Origin: Actinomadura montaniterrae
GTDB lineage: Bacteria; Actinomycetota; Actinomycetes; Streptosporangiales; Streptosporangiaceae
Direction of reading: 5' to 3'
DNA length: 64,000 bases
Assembly (NCBI RefSeq): GCF_008923365.1
Contig: NZ_WBMR01000016.1
Location: 1 to 64,000, forward strand
The translations under genes were made by a program, and so were the position numbers. A model generated the notes under the pieces. It was not told the DNA's origin and did not search any database. It saw nothing but the letters and a program-made list of their open reading frames with translations. Positions 7,513 to 16,293 of this stretch are shown piece by piece. Position 1 is the first letter of the stretch. Every line of letters starts with the position of its first letter.

Positions 7513-10182
7513 TCACGCGGCCCCTACGGCTCGTTCGACCGCGGCGAGCGCGTCGTCGATCGCGGCGGGGTTCGCGCCGCCGCCCTGCGCGAGGTCGTCC
7601 TTGCCGCCGCCTCCGCCGCCGAGCGCCTTGGCGGCCAGGCCGACGAGCGCGCCGGCCTTCAGGCCGCGCTCGCGCGCGCCCGGCGTGACCGCGACGACCA
7701 CGACGGGACGGTCCTTCGGGACGCCCGTCACCATCACCACGGCGGGCCGCGCCTGCAGCCGGCCCCGCACGTCGACGGCGAGCTTGCGCAGGTCGTCGGC
7801 GCCGGTGCCGTCGGGGGCGCGGTGCCCCACGAACGCGGTGCCGTTCACGTCCTTCGCCCCGTCGGCGAGGGCCCCGGCGGCCGCGAGGATCTGCTGGGAG
7901 CGCAGCTTCTCCAGCTCCTTCTCCGCCTCGCGGAGGCGGCCGACGACGCCGGAGATGCGCTCGGGCAGCTCCTCCTTGCGCGCCTTCATCTGCTCGGCGA
8001 GCTGCGCGACCAGCACGCTCTCGCGCGCCAGGAACCGGAACGCGTCGATGCCGACGAGCGCCTCGACGCGGCGCACACCCGCGCCGATGGACGACTCGCC
8101 CAGCACCTTCACCAGGCCCAGCTGGCCGGACCGGGCGACGTGCGTGCCGCCGCACAGCTCGCGGGAGTAGTCGCCCACCTCCACGACGCGGACCTCGTCG
8201 CCGTACTTCTCGCCGAACAGCGCCAGCGCGCCCATCGCGCGGGCCTCGTCGATGGAGGTGTGGAACGCCCGCACGTCCAGGTCGCCGATCAGGACCTCGT
8301 TGACCTCGTCCTCGACGTCGCGCAGCACGCTCGCCGGGACGGCGCCGGAGGCGGTGAAGTCGAACCGGAACCGGCCGGGCGAGTTCTCCGAGCCGGCCTG
8401 CGCGGCGGACTCGCCGAGCGCCCGGCGGAACCCGGCGTGCACGAGGTGGGTCGCGGTGTGCGAACGGGAGATCGCGGCGCGCCGGGTCAGGTCGATCTCG
8501 GCGTGCGCGGAGTCGCCCGCCTGCGCCTCGCCGCTGCGGACCCGGCCGCGGTGCACGATCAGCCCGGCCAGCGGCGACTGCACGTCGTGGACGTCGATGA
8601 CCGCGCCGTTGCCGAGCCGGATGACGCCCTGGTCGGCGAGCTGGCCGCCGCCCTCGGCGTAGAACGGGGTGCGGTCGAGGACGACCTCGACCTCGGTGCC
8701 CTCGCCCGCCGCGGGCGCGTTCGCGCCGTTGACCAGCAGCCCGACGAGCCGGGCGTCGCCGGCGACGTCGTGGTAGCCGATGAAGTCGACCTTGCCGCCG
8801 GCGCCGGTGAGCAGCTCGTCGAGGACCGAGACGTCGAGGTTGCCGGTCTTCTTGTCGCGGGCGTCCTGCTTGGCGCGGTCCCGCTGCTCCTTCATCAGCC
8901 GGCGGAAGCCGTCCTCGTCGACCTGGAGACCGGCCTCGGAGGCCATCTCGAGGGTCAGGTCGATCGGGAAGCCGTAGGTGTCGTGCAGCTTGAACGCCTG
9001 GTCGCCGGCCAGGGTCTTCCCGCCCGACCGCCGGGTCTCCTCCACCGCGGTGTCGAAGATCGCGGTGCCGGTGCGCAGCGTCTGGAGGAAGGACTCCTCC
9101 TCCGCGTCGATGACCGTGTGGATGTTGGCGGCGGTGCGGATCAGCTCCGGGTACTGCTCGCCCATCGCGGAGATCGCGACGGAGGTCAGCTCGTGCATCA
9201 GCCCGGCCTCCTGGCCGCCGAGCAGCCGCAGGTTCCGGATCGAGCGGCGCAGGATGCGGCGCAGCACGTAGCCGCGGCCCTCGTTGCCGGGGCGGATGCC
9301 GTCGGCGACCATCATCGTCCCGCTGCGGACGTGGTCGGCGATGACCCGCAGCGACACGTCCGCGCGGTGCTCGCGCCCGTAGGAGGTGCCGGTCAGGTTC
9401 GCGGCCCGGTCCAGGACCCGCCACAGGGTGTCGGTCTCGTAGATGTTGTCGACGCCCTGCAGGACCGCCGCCATGCGCTCCAGGCCCATGCCGGTGTCGA
9501 TGTTCTTGGCGGGCAGGTCGCCGAGGATCGGAAAGTCGGTCTTGCTGTTCCCGGGGCCCCGCTCGAACTGCATGAAGACGAGGTTCCACACCTCGAGGTA
9601 GCGGTCCTCGTCGGCGACCGGGCCGCCCTCGCGCCCGTACTCCGGGCCCCGGTCGTAGTAGATCTCCGAGCAGGGGCCGCAGGGCCCGGGGACGCCCATC
9701 GACCAGAAGTTGTCCTCCATGCCGCGCTTCTGGATGCGGTCGAGGGGGACGCCGACCTTGTTGTGCCACAGGTCGCGGGCCTCGTCGTCGTCGTGGAAGA
9801 CGGTGACCCAGAGCTTGTCCTCGGGGAAGCCGAAACCGCCGTCCTCGCGGGAGCGGGTCAGCAGCTCCCAGGCGAACGGGATCGCCTGCTCCTTGAAGTA
9901 GTCCCCGATCGAGAAGTTGCCCAGCATCTGGAAGAACGTGGCGTGCCGGGTGGTCTTGCCGACCTCGTCGATGTCGGGCGTCCGCACGCACTTCTGCGCG
10001 CTGGTCATCCGCTGCGACGGCGGGGTGCGCTGGCCGAGGAAGTACGGCTTGAACGGGACCATGCCGGCGTTCACCAGCAGCAGGGTCGGGTCCTCGGCGA
10101 CCAGGCTGGCGGAGGGCACCACCGTGTGCCCGCGCTCCTCGAAGAACTTCAGGAAGCGGCGCGCCACCTCTGCCGACTCCAT
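7513..10182 (-). CDS. alaS: Alanyl-tRNA synthetase
   Basis: This enzyme charges tRNA-Ala and clears mischarged Ser or Gly. The 889-residue length is normal for the family. The aminoacylation core starts with [20 protein letters not shown] and contains [17 protein letters not shown] and GMGLERM. The editing domain has the zinc-site strings HTATHLVH and CGGTHV. The C-terminal oligomerisation domain ends in a Gly-rich stretch ([15 protein letters not shown]), a normal C-Ala feature. The ATG at 10182 lies directly after the DUF6167-like gene (2-base gap), so alaS is probably transcribed with the two small membrane-protein genes upstream. Confidence 0.96.
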   Translation of the reverse strand: MESAEVARRFLKFFEERGHTVVPSASLVAEDPTLLLVNAGMVPFKPYFLGQRTPPSQRMTSAQKCVRTPDIDEVGKTTRHATFFQMLGNFSIGDYFKEQAIPFAWELLTRSREDGGFGFPEDKLWVTVFHDDDEARDLWHNKVGVPLDRIQKRGMEDNFWSMGVPGPCGPCSEIYYDRGPEYGREGGPVADEDRYLEVWNLVFMQFERGPGNSKTDFPILGDLPAKNIDTGMGLERMAAVLQGVDNIYETDTLWRVLDRAANLTGTSYGREHRADVSLRVIADHVRSGTMMVADGIRPGNEGRGYVLRRILRRSIRNLRLLGGQEAGLMHELTSVAISAMGEQYPELIRTAANIHTVIDAEEESFLQTLRTGTAIFDTAVEETRRSGGKTLAGDQAFKLHDTYGFPIDLTLEMASEAGLQVDEDGFRRLMKEQRDRAKQDARDKKTGNLDVSVLDELLTGAGGKVDFIGYHDVAGDARLVGLLVNGANAPAAGEGTEVEVVLDRTPFYAEGGGQLADQGVIRLGNGAVIDVHDVQSPLAGLIVHRGRVRSGEAQAGDSAHAEIDLTRRAAISRSHTATHLVHAGFRRALGESAAQAGSENSPGRFRFDFTASGAVPASVLRDVEDEVNEVLIGDLDVRAFHTSIDEARAMGALALFGEKYGDEVRVVEVGDYSRELCGGTHVARSGQLGLVKVLGESSIGAGVRRVEALVGIDAFRFLARESVLVAQLAEQMKARKEELPERISGVVGRLREAEKELEKLRSQQILAAAGALADGAKDVNGTAFVGHRAPDGTGADDLRKLAVDVRGRLQARPAVVMVTGVPKDRPVVVVAVTPGARERGLKAGALVGLAAKALGGGGGGKDDLAQGGGANPAAIDDALAAVERAVGAA

Positions 10183-10184
10183 GA

Positions 10185-10505
10185 TCAGTGGCCATCCTTC
10201 TCGTCGTCGATGATCGTGTAACGCGCCCGCAGCACCCGGCGGGGCCGGGGCCCCGGGGTCTCGGGCGGAGCCTGGTCCATCCGGACGGCCTCGCGCAGCT
10301 CCTCCTCGCGGGCCTGCATCCCGGTACGCACGTCCGCCGCGAAAAGCCTCAACCGCTCGCTCGCGGACTGCCCGGTCGACACCGCCCGCGCCGCGACCCC
10401 CTCCGGGGACCAGGTGCGCGCGAACCGCTCGACCCGGCGCTTGACGCGGTGCGTGGCGTAGACGCCCGCGCCCGCGCCGACCGACAGCCAGAACAGCCGC
10501 TTCAC
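10185..10505 (-). CDS. Small membrane-anchored protein, DUF6167-like
   Basis: A 106-residue protein with one N-terminal hydrophobic segment ([16 protein letters not shown]) followed by a basic amphipathic region and a charged helical stretch ([12 protein letters not shown]). Small proteins of this kind commonly sit between a DUF948 gene and alaS in actinobacteria; their role is unknown. The start overlaps the upstream stop by 4 bases, and alaS follows immediately. The family name is from memory. Confidence 0.65.
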   Translation of the reverse strand: MKRLFWLSVGAGAGVYATHRVKRRVERFARTWSPEGVAARAVSTGQSASERLRLFAADVRTGMQAREEELREAVRMDQAPPETPGPRPRRVLRARYTIIDDEKDGH

Positions 10506-10921
10506 TTGCGCCCCTTCCCCGAGGAGCGGGCCGGGAGCTGCGGGCGGCCGGACGCGGCGGACCGCCCCTCCCCGTCGCGGTTGCTCAGGGCCTTGCGCAC
10601 CCCGTAGGAGAACGCGGCCGCCTTCACCAGCGGCCCGCCCACCACCGAGGTCATCACGGTGGTGACGGCCGAGACGTTCTGCGTGACGCCCGCGACCTGC
10701 TTGGTGATGACGTCGGTGCGGCCGAGCTGCTCGTTGGCGCGCTTCACCGTCGTCGTCATGTCGTCCAGCAGCGGGGCCGCCTGGTCGCCGAGGTCGCGCA
10801 CGAGCTTGCTGGCCTCGCCGAGCAGCCGGGCGAGCCGCAGCAGCGTCAGTGCGACGAACGCGACGAGCACAGCCCAGAACACGGCCACGATGAGACCTGC
10901 TAGCTGTCCACCAGTGAGCAT
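10502..10921 (-). CDS. DUF948 family membrane protein
   Basis: A 139-residue protein with a single N-terminal membrane helix ([25 protein letters not shown]). A long polar helical region with heptad-like spacing follows ([30 protein letters not shown]), typical of DUF948 proteins. The basic tail is RSSGKGRK. The function is unknown; the topology suggests a membrane-tethered coiled coil. The first codon is ATG and the 3' end overlaps the next gene in an ATGA arrangement. Confidence 0.75.
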   Translation of the reverse strand: MLTGGQLAGLIVAVFWAVLVAFVALTLLRLARLLGEASKLVRDLGDQAAPLLDDMTTTVKRANEQLGRTDVITKQVAGVTQNVSAVTTVMTSVVGGPLVKAAAFSYGVRKALSNRDGEGRSAASGRPQLPARSSGKGRK

Positions 10922-11125
10922 GAGGGCTTCCGTTTCGCTGTGGTTCCGGCCCGGGCCGGGCGCTGGCCTGACAGACCTTACCGGCCCGGACGCGCGCCGT
11001 GGGCGCCGGTCACGGCCGGGCGGCGGCGGGCACCGGCCCGGCGGCCGGCGCGCCGGGACCGCGCCCGGGGCCGTTCCCGGCAGAGTAGCGGGCCCGCGCC
11101 GCCGATGCCGGGAGCACGGCGCCGG

Positions 11126-11139
11126 GAAGATCGATCTTC
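11126..11139. repeat. 14-bp perfect palindrome 3' of rarA
   Basis: GAAGATCGATCTTC lies 12 bases beyond the rarA stop, in the roughly 230-base gap before the DUF948 gene. The rest of the gap is very GC-rich with many short self-complementary segments, and I see no gene in it. The palindrome may be incidental or part of a terminator. Confidence 0.3.
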
Positions 11140-11150
11140 ATCGGCCGGGC

Positions 11151-12569
11151 TCACCGTCCGGGTTCGCCGCGCAGCACCGAGCGGATCCGCGCGAGGACCT
11201 CGGTGAAGCGGGACTCGGCGCCGTGCCGCGTCGGCCGGTAGTACTCGCGGCCGTCCACCGAGTCGGGCGCGTACTGCTGCCGGACGACCCCGCCGGGATG
11301 GTCGTGGGCGTACTTGTAGCCCTTCCCGTGCCCGATCTTCGCGGCGCCCTTGTAGTGCGCGTCCCGCAGGTGGCCGGGGACGGGCCCGGCCAGGCCCTTG
11401 CGGACGTCGCCGAGCGCCCCGTCCACCGCCATGATCACCGCGTTGGACTTCGGCGCCAGCGCCAGGTGGATCACCGCCTGGGCGAGGTTGATGCGGGCCT
11501 CGGGCAGCCCGACGAACTCCACCGCCTGCGCCGCCGCGACGGCCGTCTGCAGAGCCGTCGGGTCGGCCATGCCGACGTCCTCGCTGGCGTGCACGATGAG
11601 GCGCCGCGCGATGAACCGCGGGTCCTCCCCCGCCTCGATCATGCGGGCGAGGTAGTGCAGCGCCGCGTCGACGTCGCTGCCGCGGATGCTCTTGATGAAC
11701 GCGCTGATGACGTCGTAGTGCTGGTCGCCCTCGCGGTCGTAGCGGACGGCGGCCCGGTCGACGGCCTTCTCCAGCACATCCGCGTCGATCACCGCGCCGT
11801 CGTCGACGACGAGGGCGGCGGCCTCCAGGTAGGTGAGGGTGCGGCGGGCGTCGCCGCCGGCGAGCCGGATCAGGTGGTCCTCGGCGGCGGGGTCGAGGCC
11901 GACCGTCCCGCCGAGGCCGCGCTCGTCGGCGAGGGCGCGGCGGATCACCTCGCGCAGGTCGTCCTCGCCGAGCGGCTCCAGGGTGAGCAGCAGCGACCGC
12001 GACAGCAGCGGGCTGATCACGGAGAAGAACGGGTTCTCGGTGGTGGCGCCGATGAACGACACCCACCGGTTCTCCACGGCCGGGAGCAGCGCATCCTGCT
12101 GGGCCTTGTTGAAGCGGTGCACCTCGTCGACGAACAGGACGGTCTGCCGCCCGGTCATGCCGAGCTCGCGGCGGGCGAGGTCGATCTCCGCGCGGACCCG
12201 CTTCACCCCGTCGCTGACCGCGGAGATCTCCACGAACCGGCGGGAGGTGACGTGGCTGACGACCGTGGCGAGCGTGGTCTTTCCCGTGCCGGGCGGGCCC
12301 CACAGCACCAGCGACATCGGGACGTCGCGGTCGACGAGCTGCCGGATCGGGGTGCCGGGGCCGAGCAGGTGAGCCTGGCCGACGACCTCGTCCAGCGCGC
12401 GGGGCCGCATCCGCACCGCGAGCGGCTGCCGCCCGGCCTCCGCCGCCGTCAGCGGCGCCGCGGACGCCGCGGACGCGCCGCGGTCACGCTCCGCGGAACG
12501 GCCCCCGGCCTCGGCCGACGGATCGTCGAAGAGCCCCTCCGGCTCGCCCGGTTCCGCCCTGCTGGTCAC
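11151..12569 (-). CDS. rarA: Replication-associated recombination protein A
   Basis: A 472-residue AAA+ ATPase of the RarA/MgsA/WRNIP1 family, which acts at stalled replication forks. A variable N-terminus (about 55 residues) precedes [22 protein letters not shown]. Walker A is [13 protein letters not shown], Walker B is [10 protein letters not shown], sensor 1 is FIGATTENP, and the C-terminal tetramerisation region includes [16 protein letters not shown]. The gene overlaps the downstream PAP2-type gene's 3' end by 4 bases (ATGA). No operon partner lies immediately downstream. Confidence 0.94.
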   Translation of the reverse strand: MTSRAEPGEPEGLFDDPSAEAGGRSAERDRGASAASAAPLTAAEAGRQPLAVRMRPRALDEVVGQAHLLGPGTPIRQLVDRDVPMSLVLWGPPGTGKTTLATVVSHVTSRRFVEISAVSDGVKRVRAEIDLARRELGMTGRQTVLFVDEVHRFNKAQQDALLPAVENRWVSFIGATTENPFFSVISPLLSRSLLLTLEPLGEDDLREVIRRALADERGLGGTVGLDPAAEDHLIRLAGGDARRTLTYLEAAALVVDDGAVIDADVLEKAVDRAAVRYDREGDQHYDVISAFIKSIRGSDVDAALHYLARMIEAGEDPRFIARRLIVHASEDVGMADPTALQTAVAAAQAVEFVGLPEARINLAQAVIHLALAPKSNAVIMAVDGALGDVRKGLAGPVPGHLRDAHYKGAAKIGHGKGYKYAHDHPGGVVRQQYAPDSVDGREYYRPTRHGAESRFTEVLARIRSVLRGEPGR

Positions 12570-13369
12570 GCTCCGACACTATCTCGCCGCGGCGACACTC
12601 CCGCCCGCTCGGGCGGCCGGTCCGCCAGCGCCGGGATCCTGGACGTCGCCCACAGCGTGAGGACGACGATCGCGCAGCCGACGATCCCGTCCGTCCAGTA
12701 GTGATTGGCCGTGACGACCACGATGCTGAACGTGAGCACGGGATGCAGGGCCAGGATGTAGCGCCAGCGGCCCCCGCCGTAGCGGATCGCGCCCCAGGCG
12801 ACCAGCAGCGCCCATCCGACGTGCAGCGACGGCATGGCCGCGAACTGGTTGGCCATCCCCTCCCCCGGCTTGGAGCTGTAGGAGCTGGGGCCGTACACGT
12901 TCATGAGGTCGATGAACCCGTGGCCGGGCAGCATGCGGGGCGGCGCCAGCGGGAAGGCGAAGTGCAGCGCCAGGGCCGCCGCCGCGGTGATCGCGATCAC
13001 GGCGCGGACGCGCGGCCACCCCTCCCGGTGCCGGAACCACATCCAGGCCATGAACAGCAGGATCGCCGGGAAGTGGACGCGGACGTAGTACTCGTTCGCG
13101 GCGCGCACCCAGCCGTCCCAGCCGAGCGCCCACTTCTGGAACGCCGCCTCGTCCGGGAGGTGGAGCGTGCGCTCCAGGTCCCACAGCCGGCGGGCGTGCG
13201 CGAACGCGTCGCTCGGACGGCCGTCGGCGAAATGGCGGCCCAGCTCGTAGGCCCCGATCACCACGCCCATGATCAGGACTTGCACGGCGGTCGCCGCGGC
13301 GAGGCGGCGTCCGGTCAGATCGCGTTGCAGAATGGCCTCCGTACCCCCAGATCGCCGCATAGGGTTCAT
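12566..13369 (-). CDS. PAP2-superfamily membrane phosphatase/transferase
   Basis: A 267-residue polytopic membrane protein with about six hydrophobic segments. The phosphatase-type motifs are [12 protein letters not shown] and [14 protein letters not shown], which supply the catalytic histidines of the inositolphosphotransferase-like PAP2 subgroup. The expected KxxxxxxRP motif is not obvious, so the natural reaction (lipid phosphate hydrolysis or phosphoalcohol transfer) is open. The gene is upstream of rarA with a 4-base overlap, so the two are probably co-expressed. The ATG at 13369 is the first in-frame start. Confidence 0.75.
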   Translation of the reverse strand: MNPMRRSGGTEAILQRDLTGRRLAAATAVQVLIMGVVIGAYELGRHFADGRPSDAFAHARRLWDLERTLHLPDEAAFQKWALGWDGWVRAANEYYVRVHFPAILLFMAWMWFRHREGWPRVRAVIAITAAAALALHFAFPLAPPRMLPGHGFIDLMNVYGPSSYSSKPGEGMANQFAAMPSLHVGWALLVAWGAIRYGGGRWRYILALHPVLTFSIVVVTANHYWTDGIVGCAIVVLTLWATSRIPALADRPPERAGVSPRRDSVGA

Positions 13370-13500
13370 CTTCCCGGCCCCCGGCGCGGCGCGCCTGATC
13401 CGTCAGGAGGGTATCGGTCTCCGCCCGGAGTCCGAGACGGGACCGGGAACCCCCCGTCCCGCCGCCGCGTTGTTACCGGCCGGAAGACGGAGTCAGGAGC

Positions 13501-14037
13501 GTGACGGTGTCCGGAACGGCCCACCGCCGGCGCCATGGGCAGGCGGGCCTGCTCGTGGCGCTGTTCGTCGTGGCCGGGCTCGTCTTCAGCTACGGCCTCG
13601 GGCACGGGCTGCCCGACCGGGTGTGCATCGAGAACGGGATGAGCGTGCCCGCCGAGGTCGCCGCCGCGCTGCACCACACCGCGGCGGAGCCCGGCGGCCC
13701 CGCCTCCGCCGGCCGTGCCCCCACCGGGCACGCGCCCGCCTCCCACACCGCTCCCGTTCACGGCGTGCCCGTTCACGGCGTGCCCGTTCACGGCGTACCC
13801 GGGCATCCAGGGCCCGCCGCCACGTCCCTCAGCGCGCCGCTGAGGCTCCCCCCGCTGGCTCCGGCGGACGCGTGCCTCTGCCTGGCCGTGCTCTTCGCCC
13901 TCATGCTGCTGGGGCTCGCCACGGGCCGCCGGGCGCTGCTGCGCCTGCCCGCCCGCGGCGGCCGGGCCCCCGCCCCGCCGCCCGGCGGCTTCTTCTCGCC
14001 CGTTTCCCTGGCGTCCCTCCAGGTTCTCCGGCTGTGA
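13501..14037 (+). CDS. DUF6153-like histidine-rich membrane protein
   Basis: A 178-residue protein with an N-terminal membrane segment (GLLVALFVVAGLVFSYGLGHGL) and a His/Pro-rich middle (HHTAAEP, GHAPASHTAPVHG, three PVHG units). A second hydrophobic segment contains CLCLAV, and the C-terminus ends SLASLQVLRL, which recalls the end of DUF6153 proteins. The histidines suggest metal binding, and the two genes downstream support a metal-related role; both points are inference. GTG at 13501 follows CAGGAG. The gene appears to start a three-gene unit. Confidence 0.55.
   Translation: MTVSGTAHRRRHGQAGLLVALFVVAGLVFSYGLGHGLPDRVCIENGMSVPAEVAAALHHTAAEPGGPASAGRAPTGHAPASHTAPVHGVPVHGVPVHGVPGHPGPAATSLSAPLRLPPLAPADACLCLAVLFALMLLGLATGRRALLRLPARGGRAPAPPPGGFFSPVSLASLQVLRL
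13753..13797 (+). repeat. Three tandem 15-bp repeats encoding PVHGV
   Basis: Three copies of CCCGTTCACGGCGTG (the last ends in A) lie head to tail inside the DUF6153-like gene and encode repeated Pro-Val-His-Gly-Val. The near-perfect identity, including synonymous positions, points to recent slippage expansion. It multiplies possible metal ligands. Confidence 0.9.
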
Positions 14038-14143
14038 CGGACCGGCCGTAAGGCCCACCGGCACCGCCCGCCGCGCGCATGGCCGCGCCGGCGCGATGCC
14101 GCCATGTCCGTATGCCCCCTGAGACTCCTGAGAGGAGCGCTCC

Positions 14144-14752
14144 ATGTCCAAGAGCGCCCGGAACAAGCAAGCCCGGAAGAAGAACGCCCTGACGCAGCGG
14201 CAGGTGCCGTGGGGCGGCATCGCCTTCTTCACCGTCATCGGCCTGATCGCCGTCGTCGCCATCGGCTATGCGTTCGTCCAGTCGAGGCCGTCGTCCGCCG
14301 ACGACGCCTCGTCCATCAAGGGCGTGGTGGTCAAGAACGGCCTTACCCGCAACCACACGACCGATTCCGTCACGTACAACGCGAACCCGCCCATGGGCGG
14401 CGACCACGACCCGGTGTGGCAGAACTGCGACGGCCGCGTCTACGACCAGCCGCTGCGCAACGAGAACGCCGTCCACTCGCTGGAACACGGCGCCGTCTGG
14501 ATCACCTACCGCCCCGGCCTGGCCGCCGCCCAGCTGGACGCGCTCAAGGCCAAGGTGGAGCGCACCGACTACACGTTCCTCAGCCCGTACCCCTCGCTGG
14601 ACGCGCCGATCGCGCTCACCGCCTGGGGACACCAGCTGAAGCTCCAGGACGCCGGCGACGCGCGCGTGGACCGGTTCCTGAGCGCGTTCGTCAAGGGCCC
14701 GCAGACCCCCGAGCCCGGCGCGGCCTGCGACGGAGCGAAGGACACCCCGTGA
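14144..14752 (+). CDS. DUF3105 family membrane-anchored protein
   Basis: A 202-residue protein. A short basic N-terminus (SKSARNKQARKKNALTQRQ) and one membrane helix (GIAFFTVIGLIAVVAIGYAFV) lead to an extracytoplasmic domain with the DUF3105 landmarks: PPMGGDHDPVWQNCDGRVYDQPL, NENAVHSLEHGAVWITYRP and SPYPSLDAPIALTAWGHQL. The conserved His, Asp and Cys residues look like metal or redox ligands, but no function is established to my knowledge. The stop overlaps the DUF305 start (GTGA), so the two are translationally coupled. Confidence 0.85.
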   Translation: MSKSARNKQARKKNALTQRQVPWGGIAFFTVIGLIAVVAIGYAFVQSRPSSADDASSIKGVVVKNGLTRNHTTDSVTYNANPPMGGDHDPVWQNCDGRVYDQPLRNENAVHSLEHGAVWITYRPGLAAAQLDALKAKVERTDYTFLSPYPSLDAPIALTAWGHQLKLQDAGDARVDRFLSAFVKGPQTPEPGAACDGAKDTP

Positions 14753-15393
14753 CCGGCGCCGACGACGCCGTCCGGCCCCGGGGCCGGCGCGTCACCGTCG
14801 CCATCGCGGCCCTGGTCCTCCTCGCCGCCGCGGCGCTGCTCGGGACGGCGGCCTGGAAGTCCGGCGAGCCCGGCACGGACGGCCCCGAGGCCGGGTTCGC
14901 CCGCGACATGAGCGCCCACCACGCGCAGGCCGTGGAGATGTCGTTCATCGTCCGGGACCGGACGTCCGATCCCGCCGTCCGGCTGCTGGCCTACGACATC
15001 ATCAACACCCAGTCGGCGCAGATCGGCATGATGACGGCCTGGCTCGACCAGTGGGGAGTGCCCAAGACCGACCCGGCCGGGCCGATGCGCTGGATGTCCG
15101 GCCACGCCGGGATGGCCATGCCGGCCCCCGCGACCGGCGCCACCATGCCCGGGATGGCGACCGACGCGCAGCTCGCCGAGCTGCGCAAGGCGTCCGGCAA
15201 GGACGCCGAGGTGCTGTTCCTCCGGCTCATGATCGCGCACCACCGCGGCGGCGTGGACATGGCCCGCGCCGTCCTCGAGCGGACCGGCCGCGACCAGGTG
15301 CGCCGGCTGGCCCGGACGATGGTCGACGGGCAGCTCTCGGAGATCGCGCAGATGAACGCGATGCTCCGGGAGCGCGGCGCGGCGCCCGCCTGA
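14749..15393 (+). CDS. DUF305 (CopM-like) exported protein
   Basis: A 214-residue protein with an N-terminal membrane segment (VTVAIAALVLLAAAALLGTAAW) and two DUF305 helical repeats: GFARDMSAHHAQAVEMSFIV and LFLRLMIAHHRGGVDMARAV. A Met-rich linker lies between them (MRWMSGHAGMAMP, TMPGMA). Members of this family bind copper in cyanobacteria (CopM), and the HH/M pattern here fits copper or silver binding; that is inferred. The GTG start overlaps the DUF3105 stop by 4 bases. With the two preceding genes it forms a likely extracytoplasmic metal-handling operon. Confidence 0.85.
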   Translation: MTGADDAVRPRGRRVTVAIAALVLLAAAALLGTAAWKSGEPGTDGPEAGFARDMSAHHAQAVEMSFIVRDRTSDPAVRLLAYDIINTQSAQIGMMTAWLDQWGVPKTDPAGPMRWMSGHAGMAMPAPATGATMPGMATDAQLAELRKASGKDAEVLFLRLMIAHHRGGVDMARAVLERTGRDQVRRLARTMVDGQLSEIAQMNAMLRERGAAPA

Positions 15394-15469
15394 CGGCCCG
15401 GCGGGCGGTGCCGCAGCGCCGCCCGCCGGGTCCGCCCGCGCCGCGTCCGGACGAGCTTCGCGATAGCGC

Positions 15470-15498
15470 TTGACAGCGCGGTCCGATCGCGGGTCACT
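15470..15498 (+). promoter_or_regulatory. Candidate promoter TTGACA-N17-GTCACT
   Basis: A perfect -35 hexamer TTGACA (15470-15475) lies 17 bases before a weak -10 (GTCACT, 15493-15498), which ends 7 bases before the ATG at 15506. That spacing would give a leaderless or near-leaderless mRNA. The -10 lacks the conserved second-position A. Confidence 0.35.
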
Positions 15499-15505
15499 GA
15501 CCACC

Positions 15506-16072
15506 ATGGCTCACAACCTCAGCGGCTACCACCGGGCTCTGGACCTGTTCGAAGGTCTGCTGGCCGGCGTCCCCGGGGACGCCTGGGACGCCCCCTCGCC
15601 CTGCGACGGCTGGACGGCGCGGGACGTCGCCGGCCACGTCACGGGCGGGCAGTACCTGGTCCGGTCGCTGGCGACCGGGGAGCCCGCGCCGGACATCGGC
15701 ACCGACCCGGCGCGCTTCGTGCCGGGGGACGCCCTCGCCGCGTGGCGGACGGCCCGCAAGGAGGCCGCCGCGGCGCTGACCCCGGACGGGCTGGGCCGCC
15801 CGGTCCCGGTGGGCGCGCTCGGCCGGCTGCCGCTGGGCGACTACCTGCAGGGCTACATCCTGGAGCCGCTGGTGCACGCCTGGGACCTGGCCCGCGCCAC
15901 CGGCCAGCCGACCCGGCTGGACCCGGACCTCGTGCACCACGCGCTCGCGACCGCCCACATGATCGCCGCCGACCTCCGCACCGCGGGCCAGCTGGCCCCC
16001 CAGCTCCCCGCCCCCCAAGGCGCCGACGAGCAGACCCGCCTCCTCGCCTTCCTGGGCAGGCCGATCACCTGA
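15506..16072 (+). CDS. TIGR03086-type / mycothiol-dependent maleylpyruvate isomerase-fold protein
   Basis: A 188-residue DinB-fold protein of the actinobacterial TIGR03086 group. The landmarks are the N-terminal YHRALDLFEGLLAGVP, the metal-binding region DGWTARDVAGHVTGGQYL and the later LVHAWDLARATGQ, whose histidines can form a three-His metal site. Relatives include mycothiol-dependent isomerases; no specific substrate can be given. The ATG at 15506 is preferred over an in-frame TTG at 15470, because family similarity begins after it and TTGACA looks like promoter sequence. The next gene is convergent, and a hairpin cluster lies between. Confidence 0.75.
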   Translation: MAHNLSGYHRALDLFEGLLAGVPGDAWDAPSPCDGWTARDVAGHVTGGQYLVRSLATGEPAPDIGTDPARFVPGDALAAWRTARKEAAAALTPDGLGRPVPVGALGRLPLGDYLQGYILEPLVHAWDLARATGQPTRLDPDLVHHALATAHMIAADLRTAGQLAPQLPAPQGADEQTRLLAFLGRPIT

Positions 16073-16150
16073 CGGAAGACCCGGTTCGAACTCGGTCCCG
16101 AAGAGCCGGCTGGGCATCCTCGCGGAAGGCCAGACCTCAGCCCCGGCCAC

Positions 16151-16289
16151 GGGCAGGCACGCGGAGCGAGTGCAGCGAGCGCAGCGGGCCTGCCCGACGA
16201 CGGGCAAGGCGTTTCACGCGGAGCGCAAGCGGAGCGGGAAACGCCTTGCCCGTCGTGACGGGGGGTTCCAGGGGGGTCGTCCCCCCTGG
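16151..16289. repeat. Three consecutive intergenic hairpins
   Basis: Stem 1 pairs GGGCAGGC (16151-16158) with 16188-16195. Stem 2 is a perfect 19-bp pairing of 16197-16215 with 16238-16256 around a 22-base loop. Stem 3 pairs CCAGGGGGG (16268-16276) with 16281-16289 around TCGT. The first two loops consist of GCGGAGCG/GCGAGCG-like strings. The cluster lies between convergent genes and may act as a bidirectional terminator or a repeat family. Confidence 0.75.
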
Positions 16290-16293
16290 GCAA

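Noticed and set aside
3383..10221. Very long open frames on the plus strand across aroE, mltG and alaS
   Set aside because: They are antisense to well-recognised genes, have Arg/Gly/Ala/His-rich translations and arise from high GC content.
1162..13478. 13-mer CGCGTTGTTACCG at 1162-1174 and 13466-13478, upstream of two genes
   Set aside because: One shared 13-mer is expected by chance in 64 kb, and neither copy sits at a fixed distance from a start.
13753..13797. Short tandem repeats as a CRISPR-like array
   Set aside because: Units are head to tail without spacers and lie inside a coding frame.
13270..14040. Longer plus-strand frame over the DUF6153-like gene
   Set aside because: The other frame has the membrane segments, GTG with ribosome binding site and proper third-position bias.
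16082..16100. GGTTCGAAC, resembling a tRNA T-loop
   Set aside because: Flanking bases do not form a T-stem or an acceptor stem on either strand.
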